Shown here: one piece after another, positions 1 to 14,622 of the stretch
How positions within the stretch are numbered: the first letter of the stretch is position 1
Layout: the number at the start of each line of letters is the position of its first letter
Source: Polytrichum commune
Taxonomy: Eukaryota; Streptophyta; Polytrichopsida; Polytrichales; Polytrichaceae
DNA length: 64,000 nucleotides
Assembly (NCBI GenBank): GCA_950295325.1
Contig: OX485805.1
Coordinates: 37,621,501 to 37,685,500, forward strand
Direction of reading: 5' to 3'
Translations under genes and position numbers: made by a program
Notes under the pieces: model-generated
Told to the model about the DNA's origin: nothing
Database searches by the model: none
The model's input: only the letters and a program-made list of their open reading frames with translations

Positions 1-3000
1 TTCTCTATTTCCGTTATGGATTGCACGTTTCATCAAGTCAATGGGTTGCCAACAATTGCCCCACTTAGTACCAACCTTCACCCTTATCTTTTGAACCCTT
101 CCTATATAGAACATGGCATATTTTGGTGGCAAAGTATTTAATTTTTGAAACTATCGTTTTTTCTCCATGCTATCTTATATGTACCACTTAGGTAATTTAA
201 TCATGTTTTGTCAAATGCTATATTACATATAATCATGTTTCACAATCCCAAAGCACCCTATACTACATCTAATAATTTACAAATTTTACGCCAAATTTTT
301 ATACAAGACCCTATATTTTATCGCACGTAGTTCCTACGTTTTTCGCCAGTGCCCCCCCCGAGGGATAAAAATAAATAGGTCACTGGTAAAATGAACAAAC
401 TAGTGATTTCATCTTAACCATCATATTGTGAGGTTTACTTATGTGGAATTTCTATACAACAGGGTCTGTGGGATCCAAATAAGAAATGTCAAGATTTCAC
501 TACTTTGAATCCCCCAAAAAATTTGGAGACGATTATTTTTGACAAATTTAGAAGAACTTGAATGCTTTAAGAGGTTCTCATATTATGACAAAATTATTGC
601 ATTCTTTATTGCATGGAATTAGATGTGTTAATCTAAGGGAGGTGACACCTTCGGTTATTGTACTATTTTGCATCTACCATGGACTTTGTTGCATGTTTCT
701 TTTGCCAGGGCTTATTATGGAGTTGCAAATTTAGAATATGAACATGAAAATATTGGAGGAATCCATGGTTTCATTTTCGCATGAATAATTTGTAATTGTG
801 TTTTATTCAGTATATATGGCTCGTAAATAAAACGATCAATTGATATAAGAAGCAAGTCCAATTGTGGATGAGATTGCGGATGCATATGCAAGAATAACAA
901 TTCATTTCATGTGTGGTTTTTATTTTGGGAATGATCGATTTCAATTACGTATGCAAATAAGGAATATGACTTTGGAGACAATGTTGGTAATGGTGAGATT
1001 AGGTATGTTATCACAAGAGGGTGCAAGCAAGGTAAAGTAAACAACTTCCGATCCTTGCCAAGAAAGATGAGTAGTGATATTCAACAATTATCTGAACGCG
1101 TTGAATGTCAATTATGATTTGAAACAATGATTAATAATAGGATGTTCTTTGATATTGATTTCTTTCTATTGAAGAATTGCATGTTTAATGGACTTACATG
1201 TATTTTATAAAGAATGCAAGTGACTTTGATTTCACTTGCAATTTTGTCAATTAAGATTCAACATAATTCCTTAATGTCCTCAAAACTATTTTCCCCACTT
1301 TCCAAAAAGTGGAGCCCACTAACATACAATGACCTTCTCAAAGCCTCATCAAAAGTTGAAGTTATATAAAAATTTACATATGGAAAGTTGTTTAAGAATT
1401 GATTTGACTAGCCATTCTTGGGCTTATTTTTTTTATCTATTTAAAAAAAAACAATTACTCCCAGACATTGCATTTGCCTCCTCATGAACCCCGTAGGAGG
1501 CTTCGTAATCTTAAAAGTGTCATTGAACATCATATGAGTCCATTTTATTGTTTCTATGTAGATATCATGACTGGAAGTATTGGAGGGTGATTTCTTTGGT
1601 TCACTTTACGTTGCTAAGCAACAAATGTTGGCGATGCATATGGTGAAAGGGATGAACAATGTGTTAAATAATTGGTTCCCGGAAAACATACCATGTCATT
1701 TCACGATGATGTAACTATTGAAGAGTGAAGTGGAGAAGTGAAAAATGAGATGTTAGATATGATAGGGTAAAGAAGATTTGTTGTATTTTGTATGCTTTAT
1801 TGTGTTGGGATTTGTTTTGAAGTGGAGGAGGCTCGTTCCTATCAAGGTCCTTCTATGTATTTTCTACGTACCATCTGTGATAACATGGTATTTAAAAGTG
1901 CCTTTAAAAACTTATTAATTATTATTATAACCATAATTTTTAGTTTAGTTTTTGAAATTGAGAATTTTGCATCCTATATTACTACAATTCATTTATAAAA
2001 ATAATATTCAGGACTTTTTTAGACCCTATTTTAGTTTGCACTTCAATGTGAAATACTTGGAAGTGACACCTGCAAGGGTTCATTACTAAGGGCTAAAACT
2101 GCGATTTCAAAAAGAGAAAGGCAATTGTGGGGCATTTTTGTAGATGAAAGAATAAACAAACACTATAGAAGTACAAAAGTATTTTGGATCATATATTTCT
2201 ACCAAAAATTTGTGTTTCACATCTTCCATACATAATTGTTATAGTGTATGACTTGCTGTGGAAGGGATTGAAATTTCAACACAGAGAGAAACAGAGCAGG
2301 ACTATGTGAAATTTGGTTGTTCCTTGCCACCGACTTTGAAGAGTGTGGAGTATGAACCGAAAAAATGTGGTATTCATGCATGATAGTCCAATTGAAAAAA
2401 GAGTGTGCATTTGGACATAATGCAAATAATGGACATATGCATTGTTTTGGACATAGAGCACAAATTTTTAATCTTGATCACAGGGATTATGTTCAAATCA
2501 TAACAGACATGACAATGAATATCATAGAGCTTTAAAATACTGTCTTCGTATGATTCAAGACCTTTTGGACCATGAATAGTTGTACTAGGTAACAAATAGC
2601 GTTGGGATGGTCTAACTATCTCATGTTGAAATATTTCTAGGTATGAACAAACTTACTAGGGTATTATGATTGGTAAGGGCGAAGGTAGTTATTACTTCCA
2701 CATTCCCCCTACACTCATCCCTCCCGAGTAGAGGGGGGATTGTGGCCAAGTTTTGGCATTATTTACACATTTCCAGAGCCTCCATGCAAGTTGTATTCTC
2801 CATGTATCTTCTACATTTTTTCGTGTCGTAAGTGCATGGGCTACCCAAGATTCATAGTTTGCGCTGGCATATTTGTGTTGCACGCTTCATGTGTCTCATC
2901 GGTGCGAGGCGGGAGGTGACAATAAGCAAAACCCACCCCCAATCCTCTGCTTTGCAATAAAAATATGTTTTGGAGGAAAATAACAATGTTATTGACTTGA

Positions 3001-6000
3001 CAACTTTTGAAAGTCTCCACCTCGATTTACAATGCATGCTTTCTTCCAAGCAAACCAAATTTTGAAGTGATCTTCATCAATTCTTTTTGTAAACTAAATA
3101 AACTCACAAGCATATCACTTCTATAACAATCTACATGACAAATATATATATCAAATTTACACAAAAGATATATTTCACAAAAGCATAATACAATCTAACC
3201 AGCACCAACATATTGTCTGCAACTAGTACTTGGTAGTGACTGTCAATGTCCAAGTAGCTTCTAGAAACATCTACGATTATCTTCTCTCAACATAATAATC
3301 CTGAACTAAAACGAACTAACTAACTAACTACAAACTAATCCAAAAAATTTGCATTCATTTTTATTTTTTAATGGGAAATGCTTATGATGTAGATTAATGA
3401 CAACATTGATAGCCATGATCGTATGTAGGTTGTTTAAAATTTAAAAGTCTCAACTGCACTTTTGATGATAAATAATGTCACCAACACTAATCACGAAGCT
3501 TACCACTAATTCTTAGTAATCCGGCTAATGTTGCCAACACTAAATGTAACATAGCCACTATTTGTCAACTGCTGGGTATAAATTTAGGTCATGTTTACAT
3601 TCAGTGCTACCCATGAAGGAGCCCTACAGGTGGAAGGGAGGTGGTGGCCATGCAAGGAAAACTTTCCCCCTTGAAAGAAAAGTGAATACAACACTAAATG
3701 CCAACTAATTGAAGTTTAGAGTAGCCGGGGTAAAAGCCCAAGTAACACTCATTTCATCACAACACAATATTTTCTTATCGTCATTGATGTACCTCTTCTG
3801 TGGTAACTCCGAATACAGTCTTCAAAGAATATGTTCAGATACATTTTTGGTTGGGGTGCGTCCCCTCGACCTTAAGAGCTGAACATTTCTACATCACATG
3901 ACCCGAGAAAAAATTATCCAATTGGCTAGTCAACTTTGCATATCATCCTCACCTTTATCTCATACACAAACAATGTCATCGTCATAATTACAAAACCGTG
4001 TACATAAATGATAGTTTTTTGAACCGCCATAACCAAACAATAAAATATTTCATGACCATGAAGATCGCAATAGTAATTATTACAAATTTCTCCCTTCCAT
4101 TGTCCAAGGTGCTACATCAATGCCAAAATGAAAAATCAATGCCAAAATGAAAGAGCTAAAAAATGGAAAAATTGAACATGATGAATATATTTGTTATTTA
4201 GTATAGAATTTTTTTTTCCATGATAGATATGAGATGTCACCTCCTCATCTCCACAAGTCCATGGCTTTTTTTTTTCCCTAGAAATGACGCACATAAAAAT
4301 CTTGTCACCTTCATGTTGTACATGATGTGAATCGATTTTGGTTACATTTGGCCGGATAGATTTTGAGATAGGAATGTTTGAATGTTAAAAATGGATGCCA
4401 TAATCTCCCTAACAACACATTGGAGTTGGGATTTATATTTCCCAACCTCTTGAAATGGACATCATTTGGAAGAACCCCCCCCCCCCCCCCCAAAAAAAAA
4501 AACTCATGGCAGCGGTAGGGATGGCAATCTTTATAAAGGCTGGGATATTGTGGTATGCTTTGCGTTAGAATGACGTCCATGTCCAATTGCATGCTGCAGA
4601 TAATTTAATGTATGAAGCAAACAACAAGACATTGAGCCAATTGGACATGCTTCCTACATTTCAAGATGAACTTGAAGAAACACATCCTTATATTTTGAAA
4701 TTGAGTATGTATACAATTTGCATGACATACATCAAATATGTATAATGCATGAATTATGCAAGGTTAATCCTTCATGATCCCGAAACCAGAGAGCAACAAG
4801 TCGAAGAAGTCCAAATTGTGTGGCAAACGGATGCATTGCAGAGCCTACTTGCCCCTAAATGGCAGCGGATGAATTCTTCAAGAACAAGGCAACATGATGG
4901 GATACATCTTCTACACACAATTAATTACCTGCAAGCATATCAACCTTGTGTGCAAACATACACATGCACACTCTTTGAGAAACTATCAATAGGTATGGTG
5001 TCAATGATGATTTTTTTGTGTCACTCACAAGTGTCCCAAGTTGGATTCATGAATCCACTTGGAGAACGTGAGTTTATGTCATGAGTCTTTCCATGTTCAT
5101 GTTACTGTTTTGGGTGCACAATGATGAATAAGGTTAGCCTGATGGCAATCTGCACACAAAGATCTTGTTTTTATTTTGGAGCTCCAATATCAAATTACCA
5201 AATAAGTCAGCTCCAATATCAAATACACAACATGGAGGGCACGTTACAAAAACCGTTGCTTTCATCACTAGGAGATTGCTCGTTCACCTTCTCCAATGGC
5301 GTCCCGAGTGCCATTGATGTCCAATTGACAATCACTTGAAAATTGTTCCACCAAATCCTCAAAGCATAATGAATAGGGAAAACTTTAAAAACAAAGACAA
5401 GAATGTTAAAAAATTACAATGTGACCACTCACAATACTTATTAGATACTTACTTCTAAAAATCATTTGAAAACTTATCATACAATGCTAATCAATCTCAT
5501 ATACAAACCAAAGGATCTAGTCTGCATTAGATTCCATCGATGTGGTATGCTCTAGACATTCAAAAATTTACATATTATGGACAAAGACGTTACAATATCT
5601 TGAGGCCTATGAAATGTCGTGATCATATGATTTTGTATATATTTTTTTTCTCATGCAGTCCTCCTAACCGAACTCTTCACAATAATTCTTCAGTCCTACA
5701 TATTTTGCTCGGGCTATTTTGTCGGCAAAAGGAATAACCCAAACTTTTCCACCTGAACAACAACACAAAATAACAACTTGAAAAATGCATTGAACCAATT
5801 TACACGATAAAAATAATCAAACTATTTTATTCACAATGAAAATACTAACAAATATTTTGGTAAATGAGCGTTTGCCTCCAATCCCCATGCCAATTTCGTT
5901 CGTGGAACCTTTCTCCTACTTGCGGCATTCACCTATTGGGCATTCCAATTTGGATTTGTTCGGTGATCTCGAGCCTCCTTTAAAAAAACCCCCATAATTT

Positions 6001-9000
6001 GGTACTACAATCAATGGGACGTTCATTTGCATGAAAATAATTTGTTGAGTTCCTTTCCAACACAAACATTTGGAAATAAAATAAAACAAATGTATTATTG
6101 GCTTCACCTCAAACAATCAATCTTTGTTTCTTATCTGATGCCATAGCAGCCTTTCGAAACTCAAATCTTTTCCTCTATGTGATCTCCCCAATTTTTTTGA
6201 CTACCTCACCGTAATTTCACGGACCCGGAAAATCTCGCATTTAATGCCCTCATAACCTCTGCCACTCCGTTGGAATTTTTTAATGTGGGCCACATAATGT
6301 GCACATCACTCAAGTACAATTTTGTCAAACCCTTGATCCGGCTCTCAAAATCCTTTTGCAGCTCTCCCATAAGCAAACCCCATCCATCCACCTGCATTTT
6401 TGGTTTTTTTAGGGAGTTTTTTTTTGGAGGAGTGAATATGAAACGCCAAAATTTTCTTGGGTTCTTGGTGTTGGTCTCTCTGGGTTCATTCTTCTTCCAT
6501 CCATCGCATTTGAAGCCTCCCTTTTGTGTTCATCACCTATTTCCTCTCGCTGCAAAGTTTCACGTACACTGCGAATTGGCACACTTTTAAACTGAGATTC
6601 AAAAATCCATCTATGGGGGGGGGTTGGTATCCTGATGGACGTGTATTACTCGGACTTGCAATACTCTGCATCTTTGAATTCCCGAGAAAAAACATTTTTG
6701 ATCCATGTGCTCTTTAACTTGGTGTTGGCATATTCACATCCAGTTCATACAAAGGCTTGGAAAGCCTTGTTCGAGGTGGAAGGACGGTTGTGTCTACTGT
6801 GATTGTAGTTTGAATTGGTACATCACAATTACCCTTACATTGTTTTGGCAAGGCAGAGCCATCCTGGACCTCTTTCAGACTCGAAGCACTTTTATTTATA
6901 GCAACTCCTGTAATTGCATGCACAAACCATGTAAAAAGTCTCATAAGCTAATACTTCATGAACACAGTATGTATATCTCATTACATTTCCAATGTACATT
7001 GATGAAGAATGACCCTCAAGCAGAAAAAAAATTTCTTCAAATTTCTTCAATTGTTGTTTTGCTATGACTTTGTTGGGGTGACCAAACGTCTTGTCATCTA
7101 ATGAGTGATACGCATGAATTGATTGTTAATATTCTCGCTCTTCCTGTCTACTATCTAGTGAAACCACATCCAAGAGAATGGGTGTGGAAAAAATGTAATG
7201 CAAGAGGCCTTGGGTAAACACAATGTCAAATTACACATTTGTTCCTACTGTTACAAACTTCCGGACAAAACAATTCAAACTTTCTCATTTGGCTTTATTT
7301 CTAAATTGTGAGAAGGCAAGCAATGGACAACGAGACTCTTGCACACATGACTTGCATTCTTCTCAAAGAGTATAAATGACTACATAATAACTTTCAAAAT
7401 ATACAACTATTGTGGCATTTCAAATATGTAGCAATTTTTTCTCAATACACTGATATTCTATGGTTTACAGTTTTTTTTTTAAACAGGTTTGAGTGGAAGG
7501 TTTAGAAAGGTTCTAGTAACATGTTAATTCTTTGGGGTTTGAGGAGACTTATTGTCTCCTATACATGGTGTGCCCAGGTGAACAATTCTTGACTAGGGTT
7601 GGCCTCTAGCCTCCATTCTAGGAGATTGGTGTTTTAAATCATTGTGGCTTTTGCTATTGGATGCACTTTATTATAGCAAATTCATTGACCACATTGTTCC
7701 CTACCATGTACAACTTGTTGGCAAAGAAGAAGCGAAGACCGGAGGCCTTCAAAATGCTCCACAAGAAGCATAACTAGAAACACGCACAAGGACTTCTAGA
7801 GCAACACCTAGCATACAAGAAGATAGTTTTTATATTTTGTGATTATGTCTATGAAGCTAGGGGTTTCCATTTTTTGAAATTTCAACATTGTAGGTCTTGA
7901 TGTGTTTGTGTGGTATGAAATTTATACAAAACTTTATGACTTGCAAAGACTTCTGAATACCTATATTTGGTGAGAGCGATATATCCTCGAACAAAAATAT
8001 TTTAGAGATTGCATGCTAGTATGTCAAGGGTAAGTGATCCACTACAGTAACGTAAATTAAATAAATTATTAATTTGTAGATTACAGTAACGTAAGTTACA
8101 TAGATTATTAATTCATGTAACAAATATTATTGAAAGAAAACTGATTCAAGACTTGAAAAACATCCAACTTCCACCTTTGAAACTATCCGAAAGATCTATC
8201 TTGCATTATTCAGTAAGGTTGTTATTGAAAGCTAAATTTGGTCTGATGTTTTTCACCCAATAAGTTCAAGAAAACGACATCTGCCACTCTCAGTCTCGCA
8301 TTCAACAACTGAAATAATCTTTCAATTTCAAAACCACACCGCAATTTCCTCCACCAAGTGTACAATCAAATGTTGTTGGTTGTCAGAAAAAGAAGTCAGA
8401 AACTGCATTTGCAACAAAGTCATAATAACATAGCTCTCATGTTTCATTTTCTTAAATTTTCTTGGATCTATATCCTTCAATGATATCCATTGTACCAACC
8501 GAGAAAACATGTGTAAAACTCACATATTCCATATGACAGTTTGCCACGGAATGCAAGTGGCAATTTAAATTGCAAAATATTATAAAAATCGCATAATTTA
8601 AGACATGTAAGAACATAATATTAATATAACTTAAACTTATAAAGAATGAACTGATTGTAAAAACATTGCCAGCTTTGTGGGTTCATTATTAATGCAAGAG
8701 CAAAAACAACGATTATTGATCCAATGAACAACAATGGTTGACACACTTCAAATTTATACATTAAATATTAATAAACTAGAGAAATGTCCTTTTATATTAA
8801 AGGCAATGCATAAGAGTGACCCAAATCCAGATGGAGTTCATATAATTAGAATATATGAAAAAAATCTTTTTGATTAGTATGTATTAATATATAAGGTGCA
8901 CTTTGGTACATCATTTTTGAATTTTCTAACATAATAGTTGGCCTCCACCAAAAAAAATTGTGTTCGATAATTTCATGTTTTACCTGGAACTCACAGTATC

Positions 9001-9040
9001 CAAATCTCCTGATAAATGTGTAAGTAACGGTTTCCATACA
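1..9040. other. AT-rich region without a supported gene
   Basis: Open frames here are short, start in poor contexts and resemble no family I recognise. Local features are homopolymer runs near 4480-4502 (C then A) and a ~45-bp imperfect direct repeat around 8041-8115 built on GTAACGTAA and ATTATTAATT. The only coding-like stretch is listed separately at 6206-6944. Nothing else can be supported. Confidence 0.6.
6206..6944 (-). pseudogene. Decayed coding-like stretch, family not recognised
   Basis: Two minus-strand open pieces (6714-6944 and 6206-6397) have protein-like composition. The first has a run containing TTITVDTTVLPPRTRLSKPL; the second contains KDFESRIKGLTKLYLSD. They are separated by stops and frame changes, and the plus strand is also open over part of it. 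I cannot place it in a family. It may be an eroded transposon gene, or simply chance. Confidence 0.22.
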
Positions 9041-9069
9041 TTTTTGAAAATATGCATAGGATCCACAAG

Positions 9070-9652
9070 CTGGTTAATTTTCAATACATGCCAATATTCC
9101 AAGGGTTTAGTGCATAGGATCTAGAAGGTTTCTAATTCTAAAAAGTTTCAAACCTAACTAAGTTTCTCATATAAAATACCTACAAAAAATTAAAAGTATT
9201 CCTAGGAGCGCCTTTAAAATGCACTCCTAATGAGCCAAAAAGCATAAGAAATGGACTCCATATGAGAGAGAAATTGCAATTTAAAGCTTGTTGGGCTTAA
9301 ACCCAGCAAGCTTCAAATTTCAATAAGTTTCTCATATGAAATACCCACAAAATATTAAAAATATCTCTAGAAGCGCCATCAAAATGCGCTCCTAATGAGC
9401 CAAAAACATAAAAAATGGACTCCATATGAGAGAGAATTGCAATTTAAAGCTTGTTGGGCCTAAACCCAGGAAGCTTCAAACCTCAATAAGTTTTTCATAT
9501 GAAATACCCACAAAATATTAAAGATATCCCTCGTAGCGCCTTCAAAATGCGCTCCTAATGAGCCAAAAATCATAAAAAAATAGACGGCATATGAAAGAGA
9601 AATCGGAATTTGAAGCTTGTTGAACCTTTTATCTTCTAGACTCTTCAACTCA
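9070..9652. repeat. ~165-bp satellite array, left block
   Basis: Tandem units of about 160-170 bp. Each carries an AAGCTTGTTGGGCYTAAACC block followed by AGCAAGCTTCAAA, which can fold on itself. A GCGCTCCTAATGAGC block and the phrase GGACTCCATATGAGAGAG also recur. About three units are visible (around 9130-9300, 9300-9465 and 9465-9630). The same unit continues at 11.3-12.4 kb, so the gag segment between them interrupts one array. Confidence 0.8.
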
Positions 9653-11275
9653 TAGGTGATGGCATTGGTGTGTGGAGGCCATTGACCTTGTTCCTCTTCA
9701 ATGGAGATTGGAGAGGAAGAGCATCATCATGGTGTGATTCTACTACACCGTCCATAAATTTGACATCCTGAGAATTAGACGGACCCGGATCCGTAGGAGG
9801 AACTTGCCGCCTATTGTCGAAGTTTGTGGATCTCCTTGCCTACCTTGAATCGGAATGTAACCATTCGCCGTTTGCAATTCCGCCGGTGAATGAAAAATTT
9901 GTCTTGCATTACCATGGTCATGGTACAAATTCGGTGGCCTAAGCTTATTTGGTGGTTGACCTTGAGGTTTAATTCCCCTCATGTTATTCCTCGCTTGTTG
10001 TTGTGAATTGGCTACCGGATAATTCACACTAACAATCTTATCCGGTTGACGACATTCGTCCGAAGGATGGTTTCCTCCATAATTGCTACAACCATGACCT
10101 TGTCCCTCGGACCAACATTGACCTTATGCATGCCATCTTCTACAAAATGGTTGGAACTCCCTCTTCTCCACGTCTTGACCACCTTGACCTCTAGAAGGAG
10201 GTCCCGTATTGTCACCTTGTCCATATTGATGTTGTCCTTGACCTCTTCGGTTTTGTGGAGGTGAACCACCATTTCCTCTTTGATCACGGTTTTGTCCACT
10301 TCTATAAAACTGACGAGTGTGACCAGGTTGGCCACATTGAACACACCACAATCCCGATGTTTGCCTACCCGACTCAATCGGAGGAAGATGACCCGGTTAT
10401 TGGCTCTTGATCATCAAAGACATTTGATCCGTAAGACTTTGCATTTGCTTAATCATGGCCTCTTGAAATCCCAATTGACTAGCTCCCAAACTCTTTTCCA
10501 CTTCCTCTAGGTGAGGGTCCCTTCTAGGAGCCGGTAATGCCAAAAGTGGCGTCGGTTCCCTAACCGCCAAAGGACGTGGACCCGTGTCAACAATGGCATA
10601 TGAGACTTGACCCTCATACTTGGCCGGTTCTCCCGCCATCACCCTAGGTTGAATGGGAATGAATTGTGCTATCAATTCATCTTCCCTTCTCCACAATCTC
10701 TCATGATCTTTATCCAAGCTCTCCATGTCTCTAGCCGCCCGCTTGGCATCCGCCAATATTTGAGGATTCCTCTCAAGAACACCCCTAATTGTCCATGACT
10801 TAAAAAATCCTTGAATGAAAAATTGTTTTAATGTATTATCATTGAGCATAATGTCCATAAACCGTGTACACACTAAATCAAACCTCCTAATGTAGGCCGA
10901 AATCTCCTCTTCCCTACCTTGTTTCAACGAAGCTAATGCCCTCAAAGCCGTGTTTTGACCAACCTCCGGCCGAAATTCATTCAAAAACTCCTTTTGCAAT
11001 TGCTCCCATCTTCTAAAATGTCCATCGGTATAATCTTTATACCATTCATAAGCCTCACCCACTAGAGTGGTAGGAAACCATACCAATCAATATCCCGGAT
11101 TAGTCACAAGTGAACTAGCCAATCTCTCAATGTACCTCTCCATGTGTGTAGAAGGATCTTCATCCTTAGTTCCATAAAACTTAGGGAGGTGGGATGGCAT
11201 ATCCACTGCCTGTAAGTTTTGTGGAACCACAATTGGTAGACCTCTCGGCCTAACCAATGGATCAATAGGTGGCAT
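9645..11275 (-). pseudogene. Decayed LTR-retrotransposon gag gene
   Basis: One minus-strand frame runs from an ATG at 11275 to about 9743, with a frameshifted tail reaching a stop near 9645. It encodes a retrotransposon gag core (EAYEWYKDYTDGHFRRWEQL, then a GREEEISAYIRRFD stretch), then an RGQG-rich region and two zinc knuckles. In-frame stops lie at 11087-11089 (TGA), 10397-10399 (TAA) and 10124-10126 (TAA). In both knuckles the second Cys appears changed: CVQCGQPGHTRQFY lacks its last Cys, and CSNYGGNHPSDEC has Tyr for Cys. No protease, reverse transcriptase or integrase follows, so this is a gag-only remnant, probably of Ty3-gypsy type. Its ATG abuts satellite sequence and its end abuts satellite sequence. 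Confidence 0.8.
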
Positions 11276-12395
11276 TCCAAGGGTTTAGTACATAGGATCT
11301 AGAAGGTGGTTAATTTTTAATACATGCCAATATTCCAAGGGTTTAAGGTTTTAGGATTTTAGGTTTAGGCCTAGCAAGCTTCAAACAATCATAACTTTGA
11401 CATATCAACTTTAAAAAAACATTTAAAAAAACAAAAAATAGGCGCCTTAAAAATGCGCTTCCAATGAGCTTAAAATCATACACAATGAACTACATATGAG
11501 AAAGATATCTCAATTTGAAGCTTGCTGAACCTAATTCTAGAAAGTTTGAAACCTAAATAACTTTCGCATATGAAATACCTACAAAAAATTAAAAGTATTC
11601 CTAGGAGCGCCTTTAAAATACGCTCCTAATGAGCAAAAAAACATAAGAAATGGACTCCATATGAGAGAGAAATTGCAATTTAAAGCTTGTTGGGCATAAA
11701 CCCGGCAAGCTTCAAACTTCAATAAGTTTCTCATATAAAATAATCACAAAACATTAAAGATATCTCTAGAAGCGCCTTCAAAATGCGCTCCTAATGAGCT
11801 AAAAATAAAAAGAAATGGACTCCAAATGAGAGAGAAATTACAATTTAAAGCTTGTTGGGCCTAAACCCAGGAAGCTTCAAACTTCAATAAGTTTCTCATA
11901 TAAAATACCCACAAAACATTAAAGATATCTCTAGAAGCGCCTTTAAAATGCGCTCCTAATGAGCTGAAAAGAAAAAGAAATGGACTCCAAATGAGAGATA
12001 AATTACAATTTAAAGCTTGTTGGGCCTAAACCCAGCAAGCTTCAAACCTCAATAAGTTTCTCATATAAAATACCCACAAAACATTAAAGATATCTCTAGA
12101 AGCGTCTTCAAAATGCGCTCCTAATGAGCTAAAAATCATAAGAAATGGACTCCGTATGAGAGAGAAATTGCAATTTAAAGCTTGCTGGGCCTAAATGGAG
12201 CAAGCTTCAACCCTCAATAAGTTTTTCATATGAAATACCCACAAAATATTAAAGATATCTCTAGAAGCGCCTTTAAAATGCTCTCCTAATGAGCCAAAAA
12301 TCATAAGAAATAGACGGCATATGAGAGAGAAATCGCAATTTGAAGCTTGCTGGGCCTAAATCCAGCAAGCTTCAAACCTTTGTAAGTTTTTTTTT
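11276..12395. repeat. ~165-bp satellite array, right block
   Basis: Continuation of the satellite seen at 9.07-9.65 kb. The AAGCTTGCTGGGCCTAAA-type block recurs near 11367, 11521, 11691, 11857, 12022, 12187 and 12350, a spacing of about 165 bp. The first 60 bp (ATTCCAAGGGTTTAGTACAT and following) also occurs at about 9098, left of the gag segment, as a direct repeat. Confidence 0.85.
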
Positions 12396-12479
12396 TCTAA
12401 TATCAAAACAAATTGTCAAAGTAAGGACTTAAAAATTTACCTTAATCACTTAGCAAATTTTGAGAATGATTAACGCATT

Positions 12480-14490
12480 GGACCCCTATTCATTATATAC
12501 GTAAATTAAAGAACTTAACTATAAGTTGAAGTTGCAGTTTAATTCGAGTTATCTAAATGTTAGGATTTCTATTTCTTATCCAAATGACTTAACCTTAATA
12601 CAAATTATCTAGGAATTAAGAGCTTTCTTTTTTATAAAGACCTTTTATCCATACATTACTCAACCTTAACTAGTGTTAAAGTAAAGACATCTTTTGAACT
12701 CAAGTCGAACAGACAATCAACCTAAGTTCAACTCATACTTAGAATATCATTTAGGATAGGGTTCATCTATTGTCAACTTAATGTCAACTCCAAGAAAACA
12801 TTCTTTTCAATATCCTCCACCCAAAACATATACTCTTCTTAAGTTATACTATGAGTGGAGATTTTTTTTCTTATCCACAAGATTATCGCATATTCGAACT
12901 AAGATCAACTCAAAGTAACAAAAAATCAACCCAAGGTAATAAGTTGGTTATCGGAGGTTAACACAAATTAACTTAAGCTTAACACAAATTGACTAGATTT
13001 AATACAAATAACTTAGACCTAACAAAAATTTACTTACACTTAACACATATAGACTCAAGCTTAACACAAAAAACTCAGGTTCACATAAATTGACTCAACC
13101 TTACCACAAATTAACTTAACCTTAACACAAATACACTTAGACTTAATACAAATAACTTACACTTCATACAAATTAACTTAGGCTTAATTTTCACTTACCC
13201 TTAATTCAATTTGACTTAAGCTTAGCATAATTAACTAAGGTTTAATATAAATAGCTTAAACTTCAACCCTATTAATTTAAGCTTAACATTATTTATTTTA
13301 ATCTTAAGACAAATTAACTTAAATTTCACACAAATAAATCTAAAGTTAACACAAATTAACTTAATCTTAAGTCAAATAGACTTATGTTTAACACGAATAA
13401 CATAGACAAAACCCAAATTAACTTACGCTTAACACCAATTAATTTAGGTTTAATATAATTAACTTAGGCTTCACAGAATGAACTAAAGCTAAATTCAAAT
13501 TAATCTAAACTTAATTCAAAGAACTTAAATTTAACACGAATTGATTAAATTTTAACTCAATTTTACTAACCTTAACGCATGTTAACTCAAAATTAATACA
13601 AACAACTTAAACTAAAGCCACGGGTAGATCACTCTAAGGCATTTTTGTGCACCACGTGCGCTGGGGGTTATTTGTTTTGGGGCTATTTACCTTCTAGGAT
13701 CCTTATCTTCAGCCCCTATATTAATTTTACAAAAAAATAATGGCCCACGTTTTATGTCCATCTAACTTACTTATAATGGGATTGTCTACATTTAATGGCC
13801 CCGGGCCTTCATTATTTGGAATTCCTTTATAATTTTTATTTCAAATGATTTTAATCCTCTCTATATTATGCCGCACGTCGTTTTTAAAATGCACTAAGTG
13901 ATCTACCCGTGACTAAAGCTTAACTCCATTTCACTTATACTTAATATAATTTAACTAATTTAGCTTAACAAAATAACTTAGACTTCACACCTATTAATTT
14001 AACAATAACACAATTACACTTAATCTTAATACAAATTAACTTTAACTTAACCCTAAATTGATTTAAACTTAATACAAATTAACTTAATCTTAAAATAAAT
14101 AGACTTAGGCTTAACACGAATTACTTAATAGACTGAAACCAAATTAACTTACACTTAACACCAATTAACTTAGGTTAATACGAATAACTTAGGCTACACA
14201 AAAATTAATTAAAGCTAAAGAGTTATTAATTTAGCTTAATTCAACTAACTTACACTTAATACAAATGGATTTACACTTATCTCAATTTTATTGACCTCAA
14301 TTCAAATTAACTTATGATTAATACTAACAACTTAAACCCAACACAAATTAACTAAATTTTATTTCAATTAAACTTAAACTTAATACAATTAAACTAAATC
14401 TTAACAAAATAACTTAGACTTGCGACAAATTAATTTAAGCATATCACAATTTAACTTAATATTAATACAAATAAACTTAAACTTGGCTGT
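12480..14490. repeat. AT-rich degenerate short-motif array
   Basis: About 2 kb of imperfect 20-22-bp units built on CTTAACACAAATTAACTTA, with many variants such as CTTAATACAAATAACTTAG. No coding potential is seen. A 293-bp inverted-repeat element (13619-13911) is inserted in it. Confidence 0.7.
13619..13911. mobile_element. 293-bp hAT-like MITE with 8-bp target duplication
   Basis: The ends are inverted repeats starting CACGGGTAGATCACT, and the similarity continues imperfectly for about 40 bp (left TAAGGCATTTTTGTGC, right complement TAGTGCATTTTAAAAA). The sequence ACTAAAGC is duplicated directly outside both ends (13611-13618 and 13912-13919). An 8-bp duplication with short inverted ends fits the hAT group. 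There is no coding capacity, and its GC content is higher than the surrounding array. Confidence 0.85.
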
Positions 14491-14622
14491 GGTTTCATTA
14501 GATAGAAAATCTTGGAGCAAAGGCCTATCATCTACCCTATATAACTATACACCATCATACGTGTACTCCAAGTCCGCTATAATGTCCAATCTTTGTGCTT
14601 TTGCAACGGAAGCCACGGCTGC

